From JAAAPF01 sp964481035 (lineage in GTDB: Bacteria > Pseudomonadota > Alphaproteobacteria > Geminicoccales > Geminicoccaceae), in contig CAYZSE010000013.1 of NCBI GenBank assembly GCA_964481035.1, positions 1 to 35,511 of the forward strand: 35,511 nucleotides of DNA, read 5' to 3'. The notes under the pieces are model-generated. The model saw nothing but the letters and a program-made list of their open reading frames with translations, made no database searches and was not told the origin of the DNA. The position numbers were made by a program, and so were the translations under genes. Below, one piece after another: positions 23,868-31,316 of the stretch. The first letter of the stretch is position 1; each line of letters opens with the position of its first letter.

Positions 23868-24647
23868 TTGAAGATGACGTGTTGGGCGCTCGCCCTCTTG
23901 GCTCTGTGGGGCATGACCACACCGGCCGCCACGCAGGAAAGCCGTCTCGAGCGTGTTCTCGAGAGCGGCACGTTGCGCGTCGGCACCACCGGCGACTTCA
24001 AGCCGATGAGCTTCAAGAACCCGGCGACCGGGGGCTACGAAGGCTACGACATCGACGCGGTCGAGAAGCTCGCCGCCGACATGGGGGTGGCGATCGAATG
24101 GGTCGCGACCGATTGGAAGACGCTCGTCTCGGGGATCCTCGCCGACAAGTACGACATCACCACGAGCGCCTCGCTGTCGGTCGACCGGGCCAAGGTGGCG
24201 GGTTTCAGCGACGCCTATGTGACCTTTGCGACGGTGCCGGTGGCGCGCGCCGCCGATGCCGATACCCTTGACGGCTGGGACGCGCTCGACCAAGCGGGCG
24301 TCAAGATCGCGGTCACGCTCGGCACGGTCTTCGAGCAGCAGGCGCGCGCCTTCTTCGAGACCGCCGAGATCGTCACGGTCGAGGCGCCGGCCCGGGGCTT
24401 CCAGGAGGTGCTCGCCGGCCGCGCCACGGCGACGATCACCAGCAACGTCGACGCGGCGGAGCTGACCCGTACCTATCCCGAGCTCGCCGTCGTCCCCGTC
24501 GAGGCGCCGCGGGCGCAGCGGCCCGGCGCCTTCCTCCTCCCCCAGGACGACCAGGTCTGGATCAACTTCATCAATCACTGGGTGACGTTGAACCACGCCA
24601 GCGGCTTCTTCGACGAGCTCATGGCGAAATGGAACATCTCGCGGTAG
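23868..24647 (+). CDS. Family 3 amino-acid ABC substrate-binding protein (PheC-like)
   Basis: This 259-residue periplasmic solute-binding protein has a signal peptide of about 22 residues (ALALLALWGMTTPAATQ) and the SBP family 3 fold: RVLESGTLRVGTTGDFKPMSF, GYEGYDIDAVEKLAADMGV, and the C-terminal INHWVTLNHASGFFDELMAKW. It probably delivers an amino or related organic acid to the divergent permease. It also resembles periplasmic cyclohexadienyl dehydratase (PheC), for example in GTTGDFKPMSF. The PheC catalytic GGTNE region reads TLGTVFEQQ here, so binding rather than catalysis is more likely. I chose TTG at 23868 because GGAGA lies about 9 bases upstream. The ATG at 23874 is too far from it. 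Confidence 0.8.
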   Translation: MKMTCWALALLALWGMTTPAATQESRLERVLESGTLRVGTTGDFKPMSFKNPATGGYEGYDIDAVEKLAADMGVAIEWVATDWKTLVSGILADKYDITTSASLSVDRAKVAGFSDAYVTFATVPVARAADADTLDGWDALDQAGVKIAVTLGTVFEQQARAFFETAEIVTVEAPARGFQEVLAGRATATITSNVDAAELTRTYPELAVVPVEAPRAQRPGAFLLPQDDQVWINFINHWVTLNHASGFFDELMAKWNISR

Positions 24648-24660
24648 CAGGCGCGCGATA

Positions 24661-24706
24661 GCCAGCGCGGGGTCAGCGTACTAAGGAGAAGAGCCCCGGC
24701 GCTGGC
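24661..24706 (+). terminator. Strong stem-loop between binding-protein and GST genes
   Basis: GCCAGCGCGGGG (24661-24672) pairs with CCCC-G-GCGCTGGC (24694-24706), giving a 12-bp stem with one bulged G. The 21-nt loop contains AAGGAG (24683-24688). It starts 13 bases after the binding-protein stop, so a terminator or RNA 3' stabiliser is the simplest reading. There is no T-run. The loop could also affect expression of the GST operon. Confidence 0.45.
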
Positions 24707-24719
24707 CTTCGAGGACGCC

Positions 24720-25385
24720 ATGCTCGTGACCCTCTACGCCGTTCCCGTGAGCAACTTCGCGGCGACCGTCCGGCTCGTCCTCACCCTCAAGGGTGTCGCC
24801 TACCGCGAGCAGCCGCCGCCGGACGGCTACGGCTCTGCCGCCTACAAGGCGATCGTGCCGACCGGCACCGTTCCCGGCCTCGTCTGCGGCGACCTCGTCT
24901 TGAGCGAGAGCGCGGTCATCGCCGAGTACCTCGACGAGCGCTGGCCGGAGCCCCGGCTCATTCCGGCGGGCGACCCGGCGATCCGGGCGCGGGTGCGCTG
25001 GCTGCAACGCCTGCACGACACCCGCATCGAGCCTCCCCTGCGCGCGCTGTTCGCCCACATGACGCCCGCAGCCCGCGACGACGCCACCGTCGAGGCCGAG
25101 TGGGGCCGCCTCGCCGTGCGCCTGGAAGACCTCGCACGGATCAAGGGCTCCGCGCCGTACCTCGCCGGCGATGCGGCGACCCTCGCCGACTACAGCTACC
25201 CGGCGACGCTGCTTCTCGGCGAGCGGATGGCGGTGGCGCTCGACCGCACGCTGCCGCTGCCGCCGGTGCTCGCCGGCTGGTGGAATCGGCTGCGGGCATT
25301 GCCGGCGGTCCATCGCGTGCTCGCCGGCTACGGCGAGGCGGTCGAGGCGTGGCTCGTGGCCAAGCAGGCGCAGGGCCAGCCTTGA
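24720..25385 (+). CDS. Glutathione S-transferase
   Basis: This 221-residue cytosolic GST has an N-terminal thioredoxin-like domain (about 1-80) with Ser in PVSNFAATVR as candidate catalytic residue, the cis-Pro in GTVPGLV and the glutathione-binding LSESAVIAEYLDE. An all-helical C-terminal domain follows, with APYLAGDAATLADYSY near residue 150, the N-capping box region of GSTs. Its substrate is unknown. The ATG at 24720 has GAGGA 5 bases upstream. The stop TGA overlaps the TTG start of recD2 by 4 bases, so the GST gene leads a coupled three-gene unit. Confidence 0.9.
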   Translation: MLVTLYAVPVSNFAATVRLVLTLKGVAYREQPPPDGYGSAAYKAIVPTGTVPGLVCGDLVLSESAVIAEYLDERWPEPRLIPAGDPAIRARVRWLQRLHDTRIEPPLRALFAHMTPAARDDATVEAEWGRLAVRLEDLARIKGSAPYLAGDAATLADYSYPATLLLGERMAVALDRTLPLPPVLAGWWNRLRALPAVHRVLAGYGEAVEAWLVAKQAQGQP

Positions 25386-27526
25386 GCGAGCGCGTCGCGG
25401 GCATCGTCGAGCGGGTCGTCTTCCAGAACGAGGCCACGGGCTACGCCGTCGTCCAGATTCGTGACGGGCGCGCCGACCGGCTGACGACGGTCGTGGGCGC
25501 GGCGCCGGTCGTCGGCGAAGGCGACATGCTCGAGGCCGAGGGGCGGTGGGAGGAGGACCGCTCCTGGGGACGCCAGTTTCGCGCCTCGCTCGTCGTCACC
25601 GGCCCGCCCGCGGGCTCCGCCGGCGTCGCCGCCTATCTCGGCTCCGGCATCGTCAAGGGCATCGGCAAGGGGCTCGCCGCGCGCCTCGCCGCCCATTTCG
25701 GCGACGTGGTCGTCGACATCCTCGAGCGCGAGCCCCAACGCCTCGCCGAAGTCAAGGGGGTGAGCGCGCGGCTCGCTGAGGAGCTCGCCGAGGCCTGGCG
25801 GGCGCAGCGCGGGGTGCGCGACGTCATGCTCTTCCTCCACGAGCACGGGTTGCCCGCCGGTCGCGCGCGGCGGATCTGGGACGCCTACGAGGAGCGGACG
25901 ATCGCCGTCCTCAAGCGCGATCCCTACGCGCTCGCGCGCGACGTCGCGGGCTTCGGCTTCGTCTCCGCCGATCGCCTGGCGCAGCGCCTCGGCACGGGCA
26001 CGGACTCGCCCGAGCGTCACCGCGCCGGCCTCCTGCACGTCCTCGGCGAAGCCGCGAGCCAGGGTCACACGGGTCTCGGCGAGGCGGAGGCGCGCGAGCG
26101 GCTGCGCGAGCTCACCGGCGCCGACGACGCCGCGTTCGCCGCCGGCGTCGCCGGGCTCGCGGGGCTGAACGCCGCCGTCGTCGAGGCCGGCGCGCTCTTC
26201 CTCCAACCGCTGGCGTCGCAGGAGGAGCGGATCGCCGAGCGGGTTCGAGCGCTGGCCGCGGCACCGCCGCCCTGGGAAGAGCTCGACGGGGCGGCACGCA
26301 TCGACCACGCCGAGGCGGCCTTGGCGGTGGCCTTGTCGGCGAGCCAGCGGGCGGCGGCGGTGCGGTTGCTGGCGAGCCGCTTGGCGATCCTCACCGGCGG
26401 GCCAGGCACCGGCAAGACGACGCTCGTGCGAACCCTCTTGGAGGCGCTGCCGGCCGGCGCCGACGCGGTCGCGCTCGCCGCGCCCACGGGCCGTGCCGCG
26501 AAGCGGCTCGCCGAGAGCACCGGGCGCGAGGCGAAGACGCTCCATCGCCTGCTCGAGGCGGAGCCGGGCCGCAGCTTCCGGCGCGGTGAGGGTCGGCCCG
26601 TCGAGGCCAAGGTCGTGATCGTCGACGAGGCCTCCATGATCGACGTCACCCTCATGGACGCGCTGCTCGCGGCCCTCGAGCAGGAGGCGGTCTTGTGGCT
26701 CGTCGGCGACGTCGACCAGCTGCCTTCGGTGGGGCCGGGCCGCGTGCTGGGCGACCTGATCGACAGCGGCGTCGCCACGGTCGTGCGGCTCGAGGAGATC
26801 TTCCGGCAGGCCGCGAAGAGCCTGATCGTCACCAACGCGCATCGGCTCAACCGCGGGCTCATGCCGGAGCCGGCCGCGGGCGAGGGGCTCGCCGACTTCT
26901 ACGCCATCGCCGTCAAGGACGCCCAGGACGCGCACGCCAAGCTGCAAGCGCTGGTGGCCGAGCGGATCCCCGAGCGCTTCGGCCTCGATTCCGTCGACGA
27001 CGTGCAGGTCCTCTGCCCGACCAACCGCGGCACGCTCGGCGCCCGCACCCTCAACGACGTGCTGCGCCAGCGGCTCAACCCGGCGCCCGCCGGGAGCGTC
27101 GCCCGCGGCGAGCGCATCTTTGCGGCGGGCGACCGCGTCATGCAGATCGAGAACGACTACGAGCGCGACGTCTACAACGGCGATCTCGGCCGGCTCCGGG
27201 CGATCGACCACGACGGGCGCCGCGTCGAGGTGCGCATCGACGGACGCGACCTCGCCTACGCCTTCGACGAGCTCGACGCGCTGCAGCCCGCCTACGCCGT
27301 CACGGTCCACAAGGCCCAAGGCTCTGAGTACCCGGCCGTCGTGCTCGTGCTCGCGCGCCAGCACGGGCGTTTGCTGCGCCGCGATCTCGTCTATACCGGG
27401 CTCACGCGGGCACGGCGGCTCGCCGTCATGCTCATCGAGGACGACGCGCTCGCCCGCGCCGTCGCCGGCGCCGGCTTCGAGCGGCGCCTGACCCGCCTCG
27501 AACGCCTCTTGGGGGACGAGCCTTGA
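25382..27526 (+). CDS. recD2: RecD2-type (RecD-like) ATP-dependent 5'-3' DNA helicase
   Basis: This 714-residue superfamily 1B helicase is of the RecD2/TraA type and acts without RecBC. The N-terminal region (about 1-190) holds the OB-like part (GIVERVVFQNEATGYAVVQI) and helix-hairpin-helix segments (GIVKGIGKGLAARLAAHFG). Helicase motifs include Walker A GGPGTGKTT at about residue 340, the DEAS Walker B in VIVDEASMID, GDVDQLPSVGPG, VTVHKAQGSEYP and YTGLTRARR. RecD2 proteins act in mismatch repair and replication-fork handling in the bacteria studied. The TTG start at 25382 is inferred from the TTGA overlap with the GST stop and from the conserved SERVAGIVE start. The next gene overlaps it in the same way. 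Confidence 0.92.
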   Translation: MSERVAGIVERVVFQNEATGYAVVQIRDGRADRLTTVVGAAPVVGEGDMLEAEGRWEEDRSWGRQFRASLVVTGPPAGSAGVAAYLGSGIVKGIGKGLAARLAAHFGDVVVDILEREPQRLAEVKGVSARLAEELAEAWRAQRGVRDVMLFLHEHGLPAGRARRIWDAYEERTIAVLKRDPYALARDVAGFGFVSADRLAQRLGTGTDSPERHRAGLLHVLGEAASQGHTGLGEAEARERLRELTGADDAAFAAGVAGLAGLNAAVVEAGALFLQPLASQEERIAERVRALAAAPPPWEELDGAARIDHAEAALAVALSASQRAAAVRLLASRLAILTGGPGTGKTTLVRTLLEALPAGADAVALAAPTGRAAKRLAESTGREAKTLHRLLEAEPGRSFRRGEGRPVEAKVVIVDEASMIDVTLMDALLAALEQEAVLWLVGDVDQLPSVGPGRVLGDLIDSGVATVVRLEEIFRQAAKSLIVTNAHRLNRGLMPEPAAGEGLADFYAIAVKDAQDAHAKLQALVAERIPERFGLDSVDDVQVLCPTNRGTLGARTLNDVLRQRLNPAPAGSVARGERIFAAGDRVMQIENDYERDVYNGDLGRLRAIDHDGRRVEVRIDGRDLAYAFDELDALQPAYAVTVHKAQGSEYPAVVLVLARQHGRLLRRDLVYTGLTRARRLAVMLIEDDALARAVAGAGFERRLTRLERLLGDEP

Positions 27527-28320
27527 CGTTGAGCGACGACGACATCCAGCGCCGTCTCGACGTGGCGGCGACGGTGATTGGTGAGGCGGGTGCCCTCGCG
27601 CTCGCCCACTTCGAGAAGCGCGACGAGCTCGCCATCGCGTTCAAGGGACCGCAAGACGTCGTCTCGCTCGCCGATCAGGAGGTGGAGCGGCTGATCCGCG
27701 ATCGGATGGGCGCCGCCTTTCCCGGCGACGGCTTCGTCGGCGAGGAGCACGGCGCCGAGGGCGACGAAAGCCGTTGCTGGGTCATCGATCCGATCGACGG
27801 CACCCAGAATTTCCTGAGAGGCCTGCCCTACTGGACCGTGGTCCTGGCCTTCGTCGAGGGCGGCCGCACCGAGTTCGGCCTCACGCTCGACCCGGTCCAC
27901 GGCGAGCTGTTCACGGCCCGCCGAGGGCGCGGCGCGTGGCGCGACGGCACCGCGGTACGCTGCCGCACGCCGCGATCACCGGGCGAGGCGTGCGTCGCGT
28001 TGAGCTTCGGTTTCAAGGACAGCTGGCGCACCTATGTCGACATCCAGGCGCGCTTCCTCGAGCGCGGCGTCGACATGCGGCGGTTGGGCTCGACCGCGCT
28101 CATCCTCGCGCACATCGCCGACGGGCGTCTCGACGTCGTCTACGCGCCGGGCAACCAGAGCTGGGATTGCCTCGCCGGCCTTCTGCTCGTCCGCGAGGCC
28201 GGCGGTGTCACCAACGACTTCCTTGGCGTCAACGGCCTGCTCGGCCGCGGCCCCGTGGTGGCAGCCAATCGGCAGATGCAGGCGCTGAGCGAGGAGCTGA
28301 CTGGTGTCAGACTCGCCTGA
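27523..28320 (+). CDS. Inositol-monophosphatase-family phosphatase (HisN/SuhB/CysQ-like)
   Basis: This 265-residue Mg2+-dependent, Li+-sensitive-type phosphatase has the complete metal site: Glu in GEEHG, the DPIDGT motif in WVIDPIDGTQNFLRG and the C-terminal WDCLAGLLLVREAGG. Candidates for the substrate are inositol-1-phosphate, histidinol-phosphate or another small phosphate, and sequence alone does not decide. Start options are TTG at 27523, which overlaps the recD2 stop by 4 bases, and TTG at 27529. The former keeps the coupling seen upstream. It converges on chrR with only 7 bases between the two stop codons. Confidence 0.9.
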   Translation: MTLSDDDIQRRLDVAATVIGEAGALALAHFEKRDELAIAFKGPQDVVSLADQEVERLIRDRMGAAFPGDGFVGEEHGAEGDESRCWVIDPIDGTQNFLRGLPYWTVVLAFVEGGRTEFGLTLDPVHGELFTARRGRGAWRDGTAVRCRTPRSPGEACVALSFGFKDSWRTYVDIQARFLERGVDMRRLGSTALILAHIADGRLDVVYAPGNQSWDCLAGLLLVREAGGVTNDFLGVNGLLGRGPVVAANRQMQALSEELTGVRLA

Positions 28321-28327
28321 TGCCGCC

Positions 28328-28972
28328 TCAAAGACGGACGAAGGGGTTCAAGAACCGCCCGATGCTGCCCGTCAGCCGCAAAGGCGCGTCGGTCACGGCG
28401 AGGCAGATGCACGGCTCGCCATCTTCGGCGACGGGGCTATGGTCGAGATCGCCCTCGACGATGGCGATATCGCCCGGCCCGTAGCGGCCCGTGCAATCGC
28501 TGAACGCACCTCGGATCACCACGGTCGCTTCCAGGCCCTCGTGGGTGTGCTCGGGCACGCCCGCTCCCGGCCGGATGCGCAACAGCCGCGTCACGTAGCC
28601 CTCCGCCTCGGGCAGCAATCTGATCTCGCCGACGGGACCGAAGGAGCGCCACGCCAACTCGTCGAAATTGAGGCCGACATAGGGAACGAGCGGAGCGGGC
28701 ACGTCACCGGCGGGCCGTACGCGCGACACCATCGCCGCCGATGCGGGCCGGTCGAGAGCGCCCAGGACGCGCGCGCGCAGCCCCGTGCTCAGCGCCGCCG
28801 GATCGCCCGCATCGAGCAGCGCCCCGCCGATCGCGAGCAGCTGGCGCTCCCGCTGCCGGCACGCGCCACACAGCGTCAGGTGGGTGCGGGCGACCAGCAG
28901 CAACGGCTCGGCCAGCAAGCCCGCTGCCGCCGCCGTCAACAACTCGTCACTCAGGTGATGAACCGGTGCCAC
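28328..28972 (-). CDS. chrR: ChrR-family zinc anti-sigma factor (no adjacent sigma gene)
   Basis: ChrR binds and silences the ECF sigma factor RpoE in Rhodobacter and lets go under singlet oxygen. The 214-residue protein has both zinc domains. In the N-terminal anti-sigma domain His6, His31, Cys35 and Cys38 (ARTHLTLCGAC) fall at the Rhodobacter positions. In the cupin domain His142, His144, Glu148 (EHTHEGLE) and His178 match the known ligands shifted by one. The GTG start at 28972 has AGAGG 7 bases upstream. In the known systems rpoE directly precedes and overlaps chrR. Here the 209 bp upstream contain no sigma-factor sequence in any frame, so this ChrR is an orphan. The divergent operon carries families of the RpoE-ChrR neighbourhood. 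Confidence 0.92.
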   Translation of the reverse strand: MAPVHHLSDELLTAAAAGLLAEPLLLVARTHLTLCGACRQRERQLLAIGGALLDAGDPAALSTGLRARVLGALDRPASAAMVSRVRPAGDVPAPLVPYVGLNFDELAWRSFGPVGEIRLLPEAEGYVTRLLRIRPGAGVPEHTHEGLEATVVIRGAFSDCTGRYGPGDIAIVEGDLDHSPVAEDGEPCICLAVTDAPLRLTGSIGRFLNPFVRL

Positions 28973-28999
28973 GCGCCAACCTCTAACAAAGCCAATGAT

Positions 29000-29027
29000 A
29001 TCTTACGTCCCGCGACCGACAGGCCAA
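29000..29027 (-). promoter_or_regulatory. Candidate chrR promoter
   Basis: On the minus strand TTGGCC (29027-29022) and TAAGAT (29005-29000) are 16 bases apart, about 28 bases before the GTG of chrR. The -10 part reads CGTAAGA, like the -10 of Rhodobacter RpoE promoters (TAAGA), but no TGATC -35 element stands 18 bases before it. The rest of the 209-bp space (28973-29181) shows no clear promoter for the divergent oxidase gene. Confidence 0.3.
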
Positions 29028-29181
29028 CCGCCCACGAGACTAGGGGGACCGGTTGTCGTCGCACACGCCTGCATTACGTTGGCGAAGGGCGTTTGGATGA
29101 GTTGGACTTAAGCTCGATCTGCGAACCGCGTCGGCGCTGGGCCCACGTGCCAATCCGCGGAGCTCTTTCTGGAGAAACCGT

Positions 29182-30510
29182 TTGCGCATTGCCGTCATCG
29201 GCTCGGGGATCGCCGGGCTAAGCTCCGCTTGGCTGCTCGACGACACCCACCATCTCGTCCTCTACGAAGCGAGTCCGCGTCTCGGCGGGCACAGCCATAC
29301 GGTCGACGCCAAGGTGGGCGACCGCCGCATCGCCGTCGACACGGGGTTTATCGTCTACAACGAGCGCAATTATCCCAATCTCGTCCGCCTGTTCGCCCAT
29401 CTGGGGGTGGCGACCGAGCCCTCAAACATGTCGTTCGGCATCAGCCAAGGCGGCGGGGCCTTCGAGTATGCGAGCACGCGTTGGGACGCGCTCTTCGCGC
29501 AGCGTCGGCGCCTGCTCGATCCGCGGCACTGGGCCCTGCTCGCCGACATTCCGCGCTTCAACAAGGCCGCGACGACGTTTCTCTCCGAGGTGCAGCCGGA
29601 CCTGCCGCTCGGCGAGTGGCTCGCGGCGCAAGGCTTCGGTCGCCGGCTCGCCCCGCGCTACGTTCTGCCCATGGCGGCGGCGATCTGGTCGGCGCCGATG
29701 CGCGCCGTCGCCGGCTTCTCCGCGCGCAGCTTCCTCACCTTCTTCGCACGGCACGGCCTGTTGACGATCGCCGATCAGCCGGCGTGGCGGACCGTGACCG
29801 GCGGCTCGCGGCGCTATGTCGAGCGGCTCGCCGCCGCCTTGCGCGGCGAGGTCCGGCGCGGCACGCCCGTGGCCGCCGTGCGGCGGACGCCCGGGGGTGT
29901 CGTCGTCACCGACGCCGCGGGCCACGACGATCGGTTCGACGCGGTCGTGCTCGCCGCGCACGCCGATCAAAGCCGGGCCATGCTCATCGATCGCGCGAGC
30001 GACGAGGACGCGCTGATCGCGCGCTTTCCCTACCAGCCGAACCGCGCCATCCTGCACAGCGACCCGGCGCTCATGCCCAAGCGGCAGCGCGGCTGGGCGA
30101 GCTGGAACTTCATCACCGGCGATGTCGCCGATCCCGACATGCCGGTGTCGGTGACCTACTGGATGAACCTGTTGCAGAACATCGACCGCTCCGCGCCCCT
30201 CTTCGTCAGCCTCAACCCGCTCGAGGAGCCGCGTGACGAGCTGGTCCACGCCAGTTTCGACTACGCTCATCCGATGTTCGACACCGCCACGGTCGACGCG
30301 CAGAAGGATCTCGCCGCCATTCAGGGTCGCGGCGGCGTCTGGTACGCTGGCGCGTGGTGCGGCTACGGGTTCCACGAGGACGGCCTGACCTCCGCGCTCA
30401 CCGTTGCAGAACAGGGCTTCGGCATCCGGCCGCCGTGGGCACGCGCGGAGGACGCCGGCGCGTCCGCGGGCATGGGGCTGGTCGATCGCGCGGCGGCGAG
30501 CGCCGCTTGA
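29182..30510 (+). CDS. FAD-dependent oxidoreductase (amine-oxidase family)
   Basis: This 442-residue flavoprotein has an N-terminal dinucleotide motif GSGIAGLSSAWLL, the second FAD motif LGGHSHTVD, the conserved DTGFIVYNERNYPNL and the C-terminal FAD-binding YAGAWCGYGFHEDGLTSAL. It belongs to the NAD(P)-binding amine oxidase group that sits beside DUF1365 and cyclopropane-synthase-like genes in many proteobacteria. The Rhodobacter relative in the RpoE-ChrR locus (RSP1091, from memory) is needed for furan fatty acid formation. A desaturase or oxidase role on a methylated acyl chain is therefore a reasonable inference. The TTG at 29182 has GGAGA about 7 bases upstream. It leads the cluster, divergent from chrR. 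Confidence 0.88.
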   Translation: MRIAVIGSGIAGLSSAWLLDDTHHLVLYEASPRLGGHSHTVDAKVGDRRIAVDTGFIVYNERNYPNLVRLFAHLGVATEPSNMSFGISQGGGAFEYASTRWDALFAQRRRLLDPRHWALLADIPRFNKAATTFLSEVQPDLPLGEWLAAQGFGRRLAPRYVLPMAAAIWSAPMRAVAGFSARSFLTFFARHGLLTIADQPAWRTVTGGSRRYVERLAAALRGEVRRGTPVAAVRRTPGGVVVTDAAGHDDRFDAVVLAAHADQSRAMLIDRASDEDALIARFPYQPNRAILHSDPALMPKRQRGWASWNFITGDVADPDMPVSVTYWMNLLQNIDRSAPLFVSLNPLEEPRDELVHASFDYAHPMFDTATVDAQKDLAAIQGRGGVWYAGAWCGYGFHEDGLTSALTVAEQGFGIRPPWARAEDAGASAGMGLVDRAAASAA

Positions 30511-30521
30511 CGGTGAGCCCG

Positions 30522-31316
30522 ATGACCGACGCCCCCAGCTCCTGCCTCTATCGCGGCCGGGTCATGCACCAGCGGCTGCGGCCGTTCCGCCAGCGCTTCA
30601 CCTACCGCGTCTGGACCGTCTTTGTGGCGCTCGACGAGCTGCCGCAGCTCGATCGGCGACTGCGGCTGCTGTCGGTCGACCGTCGCAACCTGCTGGCGAT
30701 CCAGGCGCGCGATCACGGCCGGCGCGACGGCACTCCGCTGGAGCCCTGGGTGCGCGAGCGCCTCGCCGCCGCCGGCATCGCCGACGGCGGCGGGCGCATC
30801 TTCATGCTCGCCTTCCCGCGCGTCCTCGGCTTCGTCTTCAATCCGCTGACGGTCTATTACGCCTATGACCCGGCCGGGCGATTGCGGGCGATCCTCTACG
30901 AGGTGAAGAACACCTTCGGCGGCCAGCATACCTACGCCTTCGCGGTCGACGGCGACGCCGAGCGCCCGTCGCACGCCTGCGACAAGGCGTTCTACGTCTC
31001 GCCCTTCATCCCGATGCAGGCCCGCTACGGCTTCAACCTCCAGCCGCCCGGCGCGCGGCTGAGCGTGGTCATCCGCGAGAAGGTGCCCGAGGGCCCGCAA
31101 CTGGTGGCCTCGATGTCGGGCCGGCGCCGCGCGCTCACCGACGCCGAACTGGCCCGTTGCCTCTTGGCGTTCGGGCCCATGACCTTCAAAGTCGTCGTCG
31201 GCATCCACTGGGAGGCGTTGAAGCTCTGGCTCAAGGGCGCGCCGTTCCGGGCACCCTCGATGCACCCGCGCCCGGTGGTCGCCGGCAACACGGCTGATCC
31301 GGGGGAGCCATCATGA
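30522..31316 (+). CDS. DUF1365-family protein
   Basis: This 264-residue protein of unknown biochemical function has the DUF1365 pattern: LYRGRVMHQRLRPFRQRFTY at the start, LLSVDRRNLLAI, FPRVLGFVFNPLTVYYAYD, LYEVKNTFGGQHTYAF and KAFYVSPFIPMQARYGF. The family is nearly always found between an FAD oxidoreductase and a cyclopropane-synthase-like methyltransferase, as here, so a part in lipid modification is inferred. Start options in frame are TTG 30507 (4-base TTGA overlap with the previous stop), GTG 30513 and ATG 30522. I chose the ATG, which has GGTGAG close upstream. The stop overlaps the next ATG by 4 bases. Confidence 0.85.
   Translation: MTDAPSSCLYRGRVMHQRLRPFRQRFTYRVWTVFVALDELPQLDRRLRLLSVDRRNLLAIQARDHGRRDGTPLEPWVRERLAAAGIADGGGRIFMLAFPRVLGFVFNPLTVYYAYDPAGRLRAILYEVKNTFGGQHTYAFAVDGDAERPSHACDKAFYVSPFIPMQARYGFNLQPPGARLSVVIREKVPEGPQLVASMSGRRRALTDAELARCLLAFGPMTFKVVVGIHWEALKLWLKGAPFRAPSMHPRPVVAGNTADPGEPS

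Noticed and set aside
28973..29181. A remnant of an rpoE-type sigma gene upstream of chrR
   Set aside because: I read all frames and found no sigma region 2 or 4 motif. The segment looks like ordinary intergenic DNA.
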